A stretch of DNA of 64,000 nt from Dyella sp. S184 (GCF_009766065.1 NZ_LMUE01000002.1:1099247-1163246), one strand, 5' to 3'; counted from the stretch's first letter, positions 10,300-20,150 are shown. Translations and numbers: made by a program. Notes: generated by a model not told the origin, from the letters alone.

Positions 10300-12711
10300 A
10301 TGCCTACCCTGTTCCGCTATCTCCTCATCCTGTTGTTCGCCTTGTCCAGCAGCAGCCTGTGGGCGCAAGACACCGCGAATGCCACGGCAACCGCTTCGGC
10401 GCCGATACAAACTCCCGCACAGATACTCACCCAGTTGCGCTCCCAACTGGACAGCATCAAGGCCACGGTAGATGCCAGCAAAGGCGATGTACCACTGACC
10501 GACGTGCGCGCCAACGCGCTCGCCGTGCAGCAGCAGGCGGAGCAGTTGGGCGCAACCCTGTCACCGCAATCCGCCAGCCTGCAGGCCCGGCTGGATGTAC
10601 TCGGGCCGCCGCCAGCCAAGGGGGCACCTGCCGAATCTGCCGAACTCAGTGCGCAACGCCGGCAGCTGGGCAAAGCCAAGAATGACCTGGACGGCCAGAT
10701 CAAGCAGGCCAATTCGCTCAGCACGGAAGCTGCCCAGTTGGCGGCGCACGTCGCCGAGTTGCGAGCAGACCAGTTCCAGGCCCAGCTCGCCTCGCGCACG
10801 GCCACGCCATTCAGCAGAGCCTTCTGGATCGACCCGATCAAGGCTCTTCCTGATGACACCACACGTGTCCAGCGACTGGGCAGCGACGCCGCGGCGGCTG
10901 TCAGGCAGGCCTGGCAACCACCCAATCGCACGCCGTTCGTGCTCTGCCTGATCATTGCTGCCTTGCTGCTCAGCGTGGGGCGCTGGCTGATCGAGCGTGT
11001 ACTGGTAAACGTGACCACCAACCGCATGCCCGCTGGCCGGCTGCGACGCAGTGCGCTGGCCGTCGCGGTGACGCTGGCCAATACGCTGGCGATCGGGCTG
11101 ACCGCCCATTTCGCCTACCTCGCGCTGAACTGGAACGATCTGCTCAGCGACGATCTGGATGAGCTGGCGCGGAAGCTGGTGCAACTGGTGACTTTTGCCG
11201 CCTTCATGACCGGCCTTGGCCGCGCCATGCTGTCGAACAATCGCCCGTCATGGCGACTGTCGGCCCTGTCCGATGATGCCGCGCACCGGCTGCGCGCATT
11301 TCCGTGGCTGTTGGGTGGCGGGGCCCTCTTGCTCGGGGTCATCGAACATATCAACAGCGCGATCGGGGCCAGCCTCGCGACCACGGTGACCACGCGCGGG
11401 CTGCTCGCTGTGATGACCGGGCTCCTGGTCGGCAGCGCGCTAATGCGCCTGGGCCAGTCGCGGCGCGCCGTGCTTGCTGCTGGCGAGTTGCCTGGGCAAC
11501 GCCCTTTATGGGTTGGCCTCGTGGTGGCAGCGGCCTACGTCTGCGTCGGCATCACCCTGCTCGGCGTGGCAACGGGCTACATCGCCTTCGCGTTCTTCAT
11601 CGCGCGGCAGATGCTGTGGGTCGGCGTGATCCTGACGGCGCTATACCTGCTGATGCATCTGGTCGATGACATCTTCGACACGGTGTTCGCGCCCAAGGGA
11701 CGCACCGGCAAGCGCATGCAGAGCAGCTTCGGATTGCCCACCAGTGCACTGGAACAGACCGGCACCCTGCTCTCCGGCATTACCCGCGCCGTCTTGCTGA
11801 TCCTCGCCGTGGCGATCGTGCTGGCACCGTTTGGTGCCGGGCCACAGGAGCTGGTGGGACGTGTTGGCACCCTGCTGTCGGGTGGCTCGCTGGGCTCGCT
11901 CAAGATCGTGCCTGGCAACATCTTCGATGCGGCGCTGGTGTTCGCGCTCGGCTTGATTGTGTTGCGCGTCCTCAAGCGCTGGTTGAGCGATCAGCTGCTG
12001 CCGAAGACCTCGCTCGATCTAGGCATGCAGAACTCGATGATCACCCTGCTGGGCTATGTCGGCGGTGTGCTGGTATTCGTGCTGGCACTGGCCAGCCTGA
12101 ACGTGGATTTGCAGAGCATTGCCTGGATGGCCAGCGCACTCTCGGTCGGCATCGGCTTCGGCCTGCAGGCGATCGTGCAGAACTTCATCTCCGGTCTGAT
12201 CCTGCTCGCCGAGCGCCCGGTGAAGGTGGGCGACTGGGTCAGCATCGGCGGCGTCGAGGGCGACATCCGCCGGATCAACGTGCGCGCCACCGAGATTCAG
12301 ATGAGTGATCGCTCCACCATGATCGTGCCGAACTCGCAGTTCATCACGCAGAATGTGCGCAATGTGACCCTGGCCAACGCGCAGGGCCGCGTGCAGATCA
12401 AGCTGCCGATGCCGCTGGATACCGATGCCAGCAAGGCGCGCGAGCTGATCCTGGACGTGCTGCGCATGCACCCTGGCACGCTCAGCATGCCGGCGCCGAG
12501 CGTGCAGCTGGATAACCTCGATGGCGGCTCGATGCTGTTCAGCTGCACGGCATACGTCAACAGTCCGCGCGATGTCAGCAGCGTGAAGAGTGATCTGCTG
12601 TTCGAGACACTTGAACGCCTGCGCGATGCAAAACTGCCCATGACGAGCCCGCAGAGCATGGTGGTGCGCAACCTGCCGCCGATTGCCGAAAGCAATGACG
12701 ACAAGGATTGA
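10300..12711 (+). CDS. MscS-family mechanosensitive channel, large periplasmic-domain type
   Basis: An 803-aa inner-membrane protein of the MscS superfamily, which opens under membrane tension to release solutes. Order: signal peptide about 1-22 (cleavage after SLWA), a periplasmic Ala/Gln-rich coiled-coil domain (DUF3772-like) about 35-175, many transmembrane helices about 200-590, then the conserved channel core with SALSVGIGFGLQAIVQN and LAERPVKVGDWVSIGG (about 600-655) and the cytoplasmic beta and alpha/beta domains. The layout resembles E. coli MscK/YjeP but is shorter (those are about 1,100 aa). Gene stands alone, 117 nt after the GFA gene. Confidence 0.88.
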   Translation: MPTLFRYLLILLFALSSSSLWAQDTANATATASAPIQTPAQILTQLRSQLDSIKATVDASKGDVPLTDVRANALAVQQQAEQLGATLSPQSASLQARLDVLGPPPAKGAPAESAELSAQRRQLGKAKNDLDGQIKQANSLSTEAAQLAAHVAELRADQFQAQLASRTATPFSRAFWIDPIKALPDDTTRVQRLGSDAAAAVRQAWQPPNRTPFVLCLIIAALLLSVGRWLIERVLVNVTTNRMPAGRLRRSALAVAVTLANTLAIGLTAHFAYLALNWNDLLSDDLDELARKLVQLVTFAAFMTGLGRAMLSNNRPSWRLSALSDDAAHRLRAFPWLLGGGALLLGVIEHINSAIGASLATTVTTRGLLAVMTGLLVGSALMRLGQSRRAVLAAGELPGQRPLWVGLVVAAAYVCVGITLLGVATGYIAFAFFIARQMLWVGVILTALYLLMHLVDDIFDTVFAPKGRTGKRMQSSFGLPTSALEQTGTLLSGITRAVLLILAVAIVLAPFGAGPQELVGRVGTLLSGGSLGSLKIVPGNIFDAALVFALGLIVLRVLKRWLSDQLLPKTSLDLGMQNSMITLLGYVGGVLVFVLALASLNVDLQSIAWMASALSVGIGFGLQAIVQNFISGLILLAERPVKVGDWVSIGGVEGDIRRINVRATEIQMSDRSTMIVPNSQFITQNVRNVTLANAQGRVQIKLPMPLDTDASKARELILDVLRMHPGTLSMPAPSVQLDNLDGGSMLFSCTAYVNSPRDVSSVKSDLLFETLERLRDAKLPMTSPQSMVVRNLPPIAESNDDKD

Positions 12712-12816
12712 GTGCGACCTGCATGATGATCTGGTAACTCCCAGAACAGTTTCACATGCCGGCAACCTGCCACGGCGCTAGCCTGATGTCCGGTTCCCGC
12801 CACCGGAGTCACCGTC

Positions 12817-13245
12817 ATGGCCACATCCGCAACAACTGGCAGCACGATCATCCCCGGCCTGCGCTACCGCGACGCCCATGCCGCGATCGACTGGCTGTGC
12901 AAGGCCTTCGGTTTCGAAAAGCATGCCGTCTACGAGAACGAGCAAGGTGGCGTCGAACACGCCCAACTCTCTTATGGCAACGGCATGATCATGCTTGGTG
13001 ATGTGCGCGACAATGAATTTGGTCGGCACATGGTTCAGCCCGAAGAGGTCGGTGGTCGCGAGACGCAATGCCCTTATGTCGTCGTCGCCAACTGCAAGTC
13101 GCACTATCAACAGGCCAAGGACATGGGTGCAGTGATCGTCAACGACTACGCCGAGAAGGACTACGGCGGTGCCGGCTACAGTTGTCGTGACCTGGAAGGC
13201 CATCTATGGTCTTTTGGCAGCTACGATCCGTGGCATGGGTCGTGA
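12817..13245 (+). CDS. VOC (glyoxalase/bleomycin-resistance) family protein
   Basis: A cytoplasmic protein of 142 aa with the paired beta-alpha-beta-beta-beta fold: LRYRDAHAAIDWLCKAFGFEKHAVYENEQG is the typical N-terminal module (key words RYRDA and AFGFEK), and YSCRDLEGHLWSFGSYDPW the C-terminal metal-binding module with H-x-W. This PhnB-like subgroup has members of unknown function. No pathway neighbours. A strong hairpin follows the stop. Confidence 0.85.
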   Translation: MATSATTGSTIIPGLRYRDAHAAIDWLCKAFGFEKHAVYENEQGGVEHAQLSYGNGMIMLGDVRDNEFGRHMVQPEEVGGRETQCPYVVVANCKSHYQQAKDMGAVIVNDYAEKDYGGAGYSCRDLEGHLWSFGSYDPWHGS

Positions 13246-13251
13246 GCCAAG

Positions 13252-13281
13252 ACAACGGGCCGGCATGAACCGGCCCGTTGT
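13252..13281. terminator. Perfect stem-loop between convergent genes
   Basis: A 12-bp perfect stem ACAACGGGCCGG/CCGGCCCGTTGT with a 6-nt loop, 6 nt after the VOC gene stop and 31 nt from the stop of the convergent secreted-protein gene. No U tract on either strand, so probably a bidirectional weak terminator. Confidence 0.6.
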
Positions 13282-13312
13282 GGGTACCGCTAATAGCGGT
13301 CGAAACCGCGGA

Positions 13313-13798
13313 TTACGAGCATTTCTCGCCTTTGGCTGCGTGATAACCCGCTGCCGTCGCGTCCGAGGCGCTCATGTACTTGCCCTCCTTGGTGGTGCCG
13401 TACCACTTGCTGCCCTGGCAGTGATACGCCTTGCTCTTGCTACCGGTATTGACCCACACCTGGCCCGGACCACCGCCCGCTGCTGCGGTGGCGGCAGGTG
13501 CTGACGCGCCCTTCTTCGAGGTCGCTGCCGCAGCAGCTGGGGCGGCCGCCGCGGCTGGTGCAGCTGCGGCGGCGGGGGCGGCGGCGGCGGCAGGCGCAGC
13601 TGATGTGCCGGCTGCGGCGTACCACTCCTTCACACCCTTGTGCCCCTTGCACGCACCCTTCTTGCTGGCCTGACTGGAATAGCTGCCGTCCTTGCACTGG
13701 CCGGTGGAACCAGCCGGCGCGGAGGCCTGCTGGGCATAAACAGCGGAACCGGCAAACAGACAGGCCAGTGCCACGGCAAACAAAGCTGACGATTTCAT
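13313..13798 (-). CDS. Secreted DUF3761-like protein with Ala/Pro-rich linker
   Basis: Function unknown. The 161 aa begin at 13798 (MKSSALFAVAL) with GGAGGGAG upstream. Signal peptide about 1-22 (cleavage at VYAQQA). Then a Cys-containing module (GQCKDGSYSSQASKKGACKGHKGV, key residues C-DGSYS-C-HKGV) matching the pattern I associate with DUF3761, a linker of about four APAAAA units, and a C-terminal module VWVNTGS...YHCQGSKWYGTTKEGKYMS ending in Cys, a motif frequent in small secreted proteobacterial proteins. The Ala/Pro repeats are coded by varied codons, so a slipping tract is unlikely. Convergent with the VOC gene. Confidence 0.75.
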   Translation of the reverse strand: MKSSALFAVALACLFAGSAVYAQQASAPAGSTGQCKDGSYSSQASKKGACKGHKGVKEWYAAAGTSAAPAAAAAPAAAAAPAAAAAPAAAAATSKKGASAPAATAAAGGGPGQVWVNTGSKSKAYHCQGSKWYGTTKEGKYMSASDATAAGYHAAKGEKCS

Positions 13799-14070
13799 CT
13801 TCGGACTCCCTCCAACGTGAATTCGCTCAGCGGTACAGGTAACGATCCGCTTGTAAGGAATCACCCATCCCGCTTTGTCGATCCCATGCCCGTTGCCTTC
13901 CGCATCAAGCGGTATGCGACTGCCTGTGACGACACCCAGGCACCCGCAACGGCAATGCCTGCCGCATGACTATGCCGCAAAATTGTGACGACAAGATAGA
14001 GCCGGCATCCGGCGTTCATTTGACAGACGGCGATATCGCATGAACTTGCGAAACAACCGTCCGCCAGTAC

Positions 14071-15726
14071 TCACGGAGTCGCTGCCGCCAGCGGTTTCAG
14101 CTTCGAATCCGGTCGTGCCGCCGCATACATCTCCCAGCTGATCTGCTTGAGCAGGCCCTGGCGATCCCCGCCTTGCTTGTACAGGTCGAAGTGCGTGCGA
14201 TCCGACAGGAAATGGAACTCGGACTTCGCATGCAGGCCATCCAGCACCGCCTGCAGCTTGTGCGCGGCACCATCCAGATAAAACGTATCGGCCGTGCCGA
14301 CATACAGGTGGATCTTGCCATCCAAATCGGCCTTCAGCTGTGGCCACTCCCGCTGCAGTCGCCAGGCGATGTCGTAGTGATCGCGCCAGTAGGCAACCAC
14401 CACAGGATCGACGGCACCGGTGTCGCGGTCGAACATCGGCTCGGGCTGACCGTCCTTGCCGCGTGGCGAGAACACCCAATCGAACGAGGCCAACTGGCCG
14501 CCATAGGAGCCGAGCACGCGCTCGAGCTTCGCGAACTGCTCGAACGTGCCGAGTACCTTGGCGTGATCGCGCACCAGTGGATACGCCGATCCATCGGGCC
14601 GGTGGTAGGCATTGGCGTTTGGCGCATACAGGTCGATGCCGGTGAAATCATGGAAGTCGCTGGGATCGGGCGAGGTCGACCAGGTGCCACCGAAGATCTT
14701 CGGATAACGCGTCTGCAGCCACAGCGTGGCCCACCCGCCGGAGGAATGACCGTTGAGGAAACGGCCGTTCGGACGACCATCCATCCGGTATTGCGATTCC
14801 AGCCGCGGGATCAGCTCCTCGGTGAGCGCGCGACCCCACGGGCCGTTGTTCACCGAATCGGCGAACTCATGCGTGCCGGTCGGGCTCGATTCGTCGAGAA
14901 ATACCCAGATCATCGGCGGCATCTCGCCCTTCGCCATCGCTGCATTGACGTTGGACAGCGGCCCCATCACGCGATCGTTGTTGCCGCCGAATCCCTGTGT
15001 GTAATAAACCACGGGATAGCGTTTGCTGGACTTGGCGTCATAGCCCGGCGGCGTCAATACCCAGCCGCGCATGTGAATCGGACGTCCCCAGAATGCACTC
15101 AGCGCAGGACTGGTGAAATCCACCAGCGTCGCATGCTGGCGCGCCGCTGCAACCGCCTCGCGCATGGGTGCTGGCGCCGATGCGGGTACCACCCACGGAT
15201 CGCGTGCCGGCAACGCCTTGACCAGGGTCAGCGTCGGAATGCTGGCCGTTGGCAGATGGACCTTCACCACATCGCTGACCAGATCGCCGGCGCCACGCCC
15301 GGTGTAGTTGTAGCTGTGATCGACGTCGAGCACGGCCTGCATGTAGTAATCGCCCGGCGGCAGCTGTGACCAGCCGGCTGGGAAGGCCAGCCGATCGGCG
15401 TCGACATCGATGCTCTGCCCCGGCATCCAGCGACTTACCTCGCGCGCAGCCACGCTGGTTTCGGTGGCACGGAACGGATTGGCATCCACTTCATCGACCA
15501 CGTTGCTCTTGCCGTCGGAGTCTGCCTTTGCTTCGACTTCGGCGGTCTTAGCCTCGATTGCGAATAGCAGCAGCCGACCGGAAGTTGGCTGCGCCGAAGC
15601 GGCACCAAGTTGCACATGGAAGAAACGATGAGCGGGAACGGCAGACGTGTCCTGCCGTGCGATGGCCGTGCCGGACAGCAACCCCAGACACAACAATGCA
15701 ACGACAGCATGACGGCGATAGTGCAT
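14071..15726 (-). CDS. Secreted alpha/beta-hydrolase, enterochelin-esterase (Esterase D) type
   Basis: Probable periplasmic serine esterase of 551 aa. Start at 15726 (MHYRRHAVVALL) with AGGGG upstream; signal peptide about 1-23 (GTAIARQD). An N-terminal beta-sandwich-like region (25-190) precedes the hydrolase domain with YPVVYYTQGFGG and the nucleophile motif GHSSGG (Ser328), and a candidate catalytic His in DRTHFDLY near the C-terminus. The resemblance is to the Fes/YbbA esterase family; there is no siderophore locus nearby, so the substrate is unknown. The preceding 13799-14070 gap shows no gene. Confidence 0.82.
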   Translation of the reverse strand: MHYRRHAVVALLCLGLLSGTAIARQDTSAVPAHRFFHVQLGAASAQPTSGRLLLFAIEAKTAEVEAKADSDGKSNVVDEVDANPFRATETSVAAREVSRWMPGQSIDVDADRLAFPAGWSQLPPGDYYMQAVLDVDHSYNYTGRGAGDLVSDVVKVHLPTASIPTLTLVKALPARDPWVVPASAPAPMREAVAAARQHATLVDFTSPALSAFWGRPIHMRGWVLTPPGYDAKSSKRYPVVYYTQGFGGNNDRVMGPLSNVNAAMAKGEMPPMIWVFLDESSPTGTHEFADSVNNGPWGRALTEELIPRLESQYRMDGRPNGRFLNGHSSGGWATLWLQTRYPKIFGGTWSTSPDPSDFHDFTGIDLYAPNANAYHRPDGSAYPLVRDHAKVLGTFEQFAKLERVLGSYGGQLASFDWVFSPRGKDGQPEPMFDRDTGAVDPVVVAYWRDHYDIAWRLQREWPQLKADLDGKIHLYVGTADTFYLDGAAHKLQAVLDGLHAKSEFHFLSDRTHFDLYKQGGDRQGLLKQISWEMYAAARPDSKLKPLAAATP

Positions 15727-15804
15727 CACGAATCCCCTGGTGATCGAATGTTCAAAAGCGCGCGGTCTTGCCCGAAGCAGGGCCACGCGCCACTTCAGTA
15801 CAGC

Positions 15805-16542
15805 TCAACTTGTCCGTTTCAATATCAATGCATCATGGCCATCACGCCGGCTGATCACCCCGATGACCTTGCCGCCGGCATCGCGCTGGACGATCCGGCG
15901 TAGCCGCGGCTGGCCAGGCGTGAACAACACATCCTTCAGTTCCGCCTTCAGCGCATAGGGCTTGCCGCCATTCACGGCGCCGGTGAGCTCGTCGCCATGA
16001 CGGGTAATCACGAAAGTGAAATCGGCGCCAGCCTTGTACGTGCCCGCGTATTCATCCAGCACCGTTGTCGGCAACGTGATAGCCGGCGGATCCTGTGGCA
16101 CCGCGATGGTCTGGCTGGAAATCATGCGCCAGCCGGCAGCCTCTTTCTGCCATACCTCGGTCGAACGATAGTTCGTATGCGACACCTGCCCGGCCACGGT
16201 CACCGTGGACTGGTCGGTGAATCGGGTCACCGCCACCGTGCCATAGACCTCGACGTTGAAATCGGTCTGCACGAGATGGTTGGACATACCGCTCGGAGCC
16301 GGGCCAGCGCTGGCAACGATGTCGTGTTTCGACACCACGCTGCCATCTTCGATCATGAAGGTCACCCGATCATCGAGATAGCGACTAAGTACCGCAGCGT
16401 CGCCGCTGGCCGAGGCATCGGAGAACTCCTGCGATTGACGCTTGATCAGCGCAGCGACATCTTCCGCGGCAAATGCGGGAAAACACCCCGTCAGCAGTAC
16501 GACAAGGGTGACTCTGGACAGGACACGACGACGGCACGACAT
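15805..16542 (-). CDS. Exported NTF2-like (SnoaL/DUF4440-type) protein
   Basis: A 245-aa protein with a signal peptide (about 1-26, FPAFAAED), an NTF2/SnoaL-like domain (about 30-145; KRQSQEFSDASASGDAAVL, VTFMIEDG, TEVWQKEAAGWRMIS) and a C-terminal beta-rich domain of about 85 residues resembling the DUF3471-type tail also found at the end of the adjacent serine hydrolase. ATG at 16542 has a GGGGG sequence just upstream; a GTG two codons earlier is possible. Lies 86 nt after the serine hydrolase gene and 78 nt before the esterase, same strand, likely one transcript of secreted proteins. Activity unknown. Confidence 0.72.
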   Translation of the reverse strand: MSCRRRVLSRVTLVVLLTGCFPAFAAEDVAALIKRQSQEFSDASASGDAAVLSRYLDDRVTFMIEDGSVVSKHDIVASAGPAPSGMSNHLVQTDFNVEVYGTVAVTRFTDQSTVTVAGQVSHTNYRSTEVWQKEAAGWRMISSQTIAVPQDPPAITLPTTVLDEYAGTYKAGADFTFVITRHGDELTGAVNGGKPYALKAELKDVLFTPGQPRLRRIVQRDAGGKVIGVISRRDGHDALILKRTS

Positions 16543-16628
16543 GCACACCCCCTGACACTGGTTATGAAATCACGGCATCGAACAGAGGGAATGCCCGCGC
16601 ACCTGTGCGCTGGGCGATCCCTTCATCA

Positions 16629-18302
16629 TCACTCTTCTTCAGCAGCCGGCTTGAGCGGAGCCAGCCGCAAATCCTGGAAATCGAAGCTGAAATCGGTCAA
16701 TGGCGACATAGGCTGCATGCGCACCTCCCGGACATGGCCGTCCACATCCATGCTGAAGTTGACGAATGCATCGGCGTTGAGCGCGCGATCGTCCCAGCGC
16801 ACGGTGAAAGTGTCGTGCTGCCATGGCGTCATCGTGCCGATCAATTGCGCCGTTTTCGAAAAGCGCAGGCGCAGCTTGCCATTCTCGTTGCTGATGATGA
16901 CGTCGCCGTACCACGGATCGCGATAAGTACCGGCGTATTGCGCCAGCGGCAGCGAGGGCTTGCTGTTCTTGTCGCGAGCGGCTTCATGCCTGGCCAGGCT
17001 GTCGTCAGCCTTGGCTTCGCCGAGCTTCACCGCCTTGTCGTACACCGCCACCCAATCCGTCTTCTTGTCTGGATTCAGATAGGCATCAAGCACGCGATAC
17101 GTTACTGCATTGAACGCGGCACCGGACTCCTGGTTGGTCAGCACCACCACGCCCAGATGCAGTTCCGGTACCAGCGTCACGCGCGAGACCATGCCCGGCC
17201 AGCCGCCGGTGTGCCAGACCAGCCGCTGGCCACGGTAGTCGGACAGGAACCAGCTCTCGCCGTAACCGTAGAAGTGCGGTGTCAGTGGCGCCAGCTCCGG
17301 GATCGGTGGCGTGCCGATGGTGATCGGGGTCAGCATCGACCACATCTGCTTTTGGCTGTCCGCGGAAAACAAGCGGGCCTGCTTGCCATCTGCGCCCTTG
17401 GTCGGCAGCACACCACCAGCCAGCTGCACGTTCATCCACTTGGCCAGGTCATGCACGCTGGCATAGATACCGCCAGCACCAGGATCGTTGAGCCACGCCA
17501 TCGGCGGCACCGGTTCGAGATCCTTGAAGTTGGCCTTGGCGTGGCCAATCGCCACGTCCATACCGGGTTTCAGATAGGTCTTGTCGATCAGCGATTCATC
17601 CATGCCGACCGGCTGGAAGATGTGCTCGCGCACATAGTCCGCATAGCTCTGGCCGGAGGCCTGCTCGATCACCAGGGTAGCCACCGCGAACAGGATATTG
17701 TCGTAGGCGTAGTTGCTGCGGAAGCTGTTCTTGATCGGCACATTGCGCAGGCGCTCGACCACTTCCTTCGTCGTATAGGAAGTCGGCGGCCAGTACAGCA
17801 AATCGCCAGCACCGAGCGAAAGGCCGCTGCGATGCGCCAACAGGTCGCGGATGCGCATCTCGTGCGTCACGTACGGATCTGACATGCGGAACCACGGCAG
17901 GTGATCGATCACCCGGTCGTCCATCTTCAGCTTGCCCTGTTCGGCCAGCTGCTGCAGCGAGGCGGCGGTGAACGCCTTGGTGTTGGAGGCGATCGCGAAC
18001 AGCGTGTGTGCATCGACGGGAGCCGGCTTGCCGATCTCGCGCAAGCCAAAGCCCTGCTCCATCACTACCTTGCCGTCCTTGACGATCGCCACCGCGATAC
18101 CTGGCACATCGAAGGTCTTGCGTGCGCTGTCGACGTAGGTACCGAAATCCTGCAGCTGCGCAGGCGGAGTGGACGCGCTGGATGACGCGGCAGCCGCCGG
18201 CACTGTCGTCGGGACCGCAGGTGTCTGTGCCAGCACAGCAGTGGCGAACACGAACAGTGTGCAGCATCCCGCCAGACGCGGGGAAAGGTATCGCAGGGAC
18301 AT
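16629..18302 (-). CDS. Class C beta-lactamase-related serine hydrolase, exported
   Basis: A penicillin-binding-protein-like serine hydrolase of 557 aa (esterase, peptidase or beta-lactamase-like; activity not predictable). Start at 18302 (MSLRYLSPRL). Signal peptide about 1-25 (AVLAQTP), an Ala/Ser/Pro linker to about 48, catalytic domain about 52-420 with SNTK at 106-109 (S-x-x-K), Y-D-N at 200-202, and WHTGGWPG in place of the KTG box. The C-terminal DUF3471-type beta domain (about 450-555) is usual for this subfamily. Heads the minus-strand group with the NTF2-like protein and esterase. Confidence 0.87.
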   Translation of the reverse strand: MSLRYLSPRLAGCCTLFVFATAVLAQTPAVPTTVPAAAASSSASTPPAQLQDFGTYVDSARKTFDVPGIAVAIVKDGKVVMEQGFGLREIGKPAPVDAHTLFAIASNTKAFTAASLQQLAEQGKLKMDDRVIDHLPWFRMSDPYVTHEMRIRDLLAHRSGLSLGAGDLLYWPPTSYTTKEVVERLRNVPIKNSFRSNYAYDNILFAVATLVIEQASGQSYADYVREHIFQPVGMDESLIDKTYLKPGMDVAIGHAKANFKDLEPVPPMAWLNDPGAGGIYASVHDLAKWMNVQLAGGVLPTKGADGKQARLFSADSQKQMWSMLTPITIGTPPIPELAPLTPHFYGYGESWFLSDYRGQRLVWHTGGWPGMVSRVTLVPELHLGVVVLTNQESGAAFNAVTYRVLDAYLNPDKKTDWVAVYDKAVKLGEAKADDSLARHEAARDKNSKPSLPLAQYAGTYRDPWYGDVIISNENGKLRLRFSKTAQLIGTMTPWQHDTFTVRWDDRALNADAFVNFSMDVDGHVREVRMQPMSPLTDFSFDFQDLRLAPLKPAAEEE

Positions 18303-18471
18303 CGGCGACTCCACAGGTTGGAATCGGCCCACTATCGAGGCAAACCGCCTTCGAGGCCAGCGCTGAAAGTCACGGCCATAACGCAGCCTCTCGACGCATC
18401 ACGCGCCAGCACCGATCATTGACTCTTTTCGCGATGCCACCCGGCGTACCGACTGAGGATCGAAGATCGAG

Positions 18472-19284
18472 ATGAATGCCCTGGCGGAGTGGATCGCCGC
18501 CCACGCCTTGCTGCTGTGGGTCCTGCTGCCACTGCTCGCCCTGCTGGGCAGCGACCTGGCCTGGCAGCACAACGAACGACTGCGCCTGACCGCTGTAGCC
18601 AATGGCCGCCAGCCAGATGTGATGCAGTCACGCACCATCGTCATGTTGGGCACATTGGCAACCCTGCTATTCGCCGTCATCGCTTTCGCTATCGGCACCG
18701 GCGAGCCCGGCGCACTGGTGCGCTTCGACACCGTCCTTGCAGCTGATATGCACACACAGCTGCCGCAATCAGCCATGCCCCTGCTTTCCACCGTCAGCCT
18801 GCTCGGCGACACGCCATGGGTAGTCACGATGTCCACGCTGATGCTGCTGATCCTGTTGTTGCGTCGGCAATGGAGCCTGTCGGCTTGCTGGGCCATCGTG
18901 CAGGTCGGCATCCTGCCACTTGCTTACGGCATCAAGGACAGCTTCCAGCGAAAGCGCCCACCGCATGACACCCGCTTCGTCACCGATGTCGGCTGGAGCT
19001 TTCCGAGCGGTCACGCGATCAGCTCCGCCGTGTTCTATGGCATGCTCGCCTACGTGCTGCTGCGCCTGCTGCCACCTCGCTGGCATCGCGTGGTAATCGC
19101 CGCCGCCGTGTTGCTGGCCGGTCTGATCGGCATCAGCCGCATCCTGCTGCAGGCGCATTATTTCAGCGACGTCGTCGCCGGCTATGCTTGCGGTCTGGCG
19201 TGGTTGACGCTGTGCATCGGGCTCGCAGAGCGTCTACGGCGATGCGACATGATGCGAAGTTTCGCTGGGAAACCCTGCCGATGA
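18472..19284 (+). CDS. PAP2-family membrane phosphatase
   Basis: Inner-membrane phosphatidic-acid-phosphatase-type enzyme (270 aa, about six transmembrane helices). The three phosphatase motifs are intact: KDSFQRKRPP, WSFPSGH and SRILLQAHYFSDV. Likely substrates are lipid phosphates such as undecaprenyl pyrophosphate or phosphatidylglycerol phosphate; the sequence does not discriminate. Its stop overlaps the next start (ATGA), so it is translationally coupled to the DUF72 gene. Divergent from the serine hydrolase gene. Confidence 0.88.
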   Translation: MNALAEWIAAHALLLWVLLPLLALLGSDLAWQHNERLRLTAVANGRQPDVMQSRTIVMLGTLATLLFAVIAFAIGTGEPGALVRFDTVLAADMHTQLPQSAMPLLSTVSLLGDTPWVVTMSTLMLLILLLRRQWSLSACWAIVQVGILPLAYGIKDSFQRKRPPHDTRFVTDVGWSFPSGHAISSAVFYGMLAYVLLRLLPPRWHRVVIAAAVLLAGLIGISRILLQAHYFSDVVAGYACGLAWLTLCIGLAERLRRCDMMRSFAGKPCR

Positions 19285-20126
19285 GTCAATTGAACGGCGA
19301 CCTGTTCGCCCCTTCTCCGTCCAGTGATCCACACATCCGCGTCGGCATCGGTGGCTGGAACTACACGCCGTGGCGCAACAACTTCTATCCAACTGGACTG
19401 GTACAGAAGCGCGAGCTGGAATATGCCAGCCGCCAGCTGCGCGCGATCGAGATCAACGGTACCTACTACGGAGCACAGAAAGCAGTGACCTATGCACGCT
19501 GGGCAGCGGAAACGCCAGCGGGCTTCGTGTTCTCGCTGAAGGCGCCACGCTATATCACCGAAGGTAAGCGACTGGCCGATGTCGGCAAGGGAGTCAGCAA
19601 CTTCGTGCATGGTGGCCTGGCTGAAATGGGCGATCGATTGGGACCGATCCTGTGGCAGCTACCGCCATCACGGCCGTTCGATGCCGACGACCTGGCGACG
19701 TTTCTGGATACGCTGCCACGCGAGCTGAATGGCCAGCCATTGCGGCATGTACTCGAAGTACGCCATCCCAGTTTCATGGGCGAGTGCTACGTAGCACTGG
19801 CACGCAGCCATGCGGTGCCGACGGTATTCACCGATTCGCCCGATTACCCCTCGCTGGCCGACCTCACCGGCGATTTCGCCTATGCACGGTTGATGCGAAG
19901 CGCCGACGGGATTCCCACCGGCTATACGCCCGCGGCGCTGGATTGCTGGGCCGAACACGCGCAACGCTGGGCTGCAGGCAACGACATTGTCGAGCTGCCC
20001 CATGCGGCTGCGATGCAAGCGGCAAATCGGCCACGCGACGTGTTCGTGTTCTTCATCGGCAGCGCCAAGCATCGCAACCCCGCCGCGGCGATGGCACTGC
20101 AATCACGTGTCGATGGCAGCCGTTGA
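19281..20126 (+). CDS. DUF72 family protein (TIM-barrel, YecE-like)
   Basis: A 281-aa cytoplasmic protein of the YecE/DUF72 family, a TIM-barrel fold without a proven reaction. Start at 19281 overlaps the PAP2 stop by 4 nt. Family hallmarks: RVGIGGWNYTPWRNNFYP near the N-terminus (key words GGWNY, W, FYP), EINGTYYG, FVFSLKAPRYITE, LPPSRPFD, LEVRHPSF and a C-terminal VFFIGSAKHRNPAAA. Coupling to a lipid phosphatase is noted, with no functional link known to me. Confidence 0.88.
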   Translation: MSQLNGDLFAPSPSSDPHIRVGIGGWNYTPWRNNFYPTGLVQKRELEYASRQLRAIEINGTYYGAQKAVTYARWAAETPAGFVFSLKAPRYITEGKRLADVGKGVSNFVHGGLAEMGDRLGPILWQLPPSRPFDADDLATFLDTLPRELNGQPLRHVLEVRHPSFMGECYVALARSHAVPTVFTDSPDYPSLADLTGDFAYARLMRSADGIPTGYTPAALDCWAEHAQRWAAGNDIVELPHAAAMQAANRPRDVFVFFIGSAKHRNPAAAMALQSRVDGSR

Positions 20127-20150
20127 TACCGCGCGCTGCCAGCTCCGCAG

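Noticed and set aside
13530-13620. Ala/Pro repeat in the DUF3761-like gene as a phase-variable tract
   Set aside because: The repeat is degenerate at the DNA level and keeps the frame, so slippage is unlikely.
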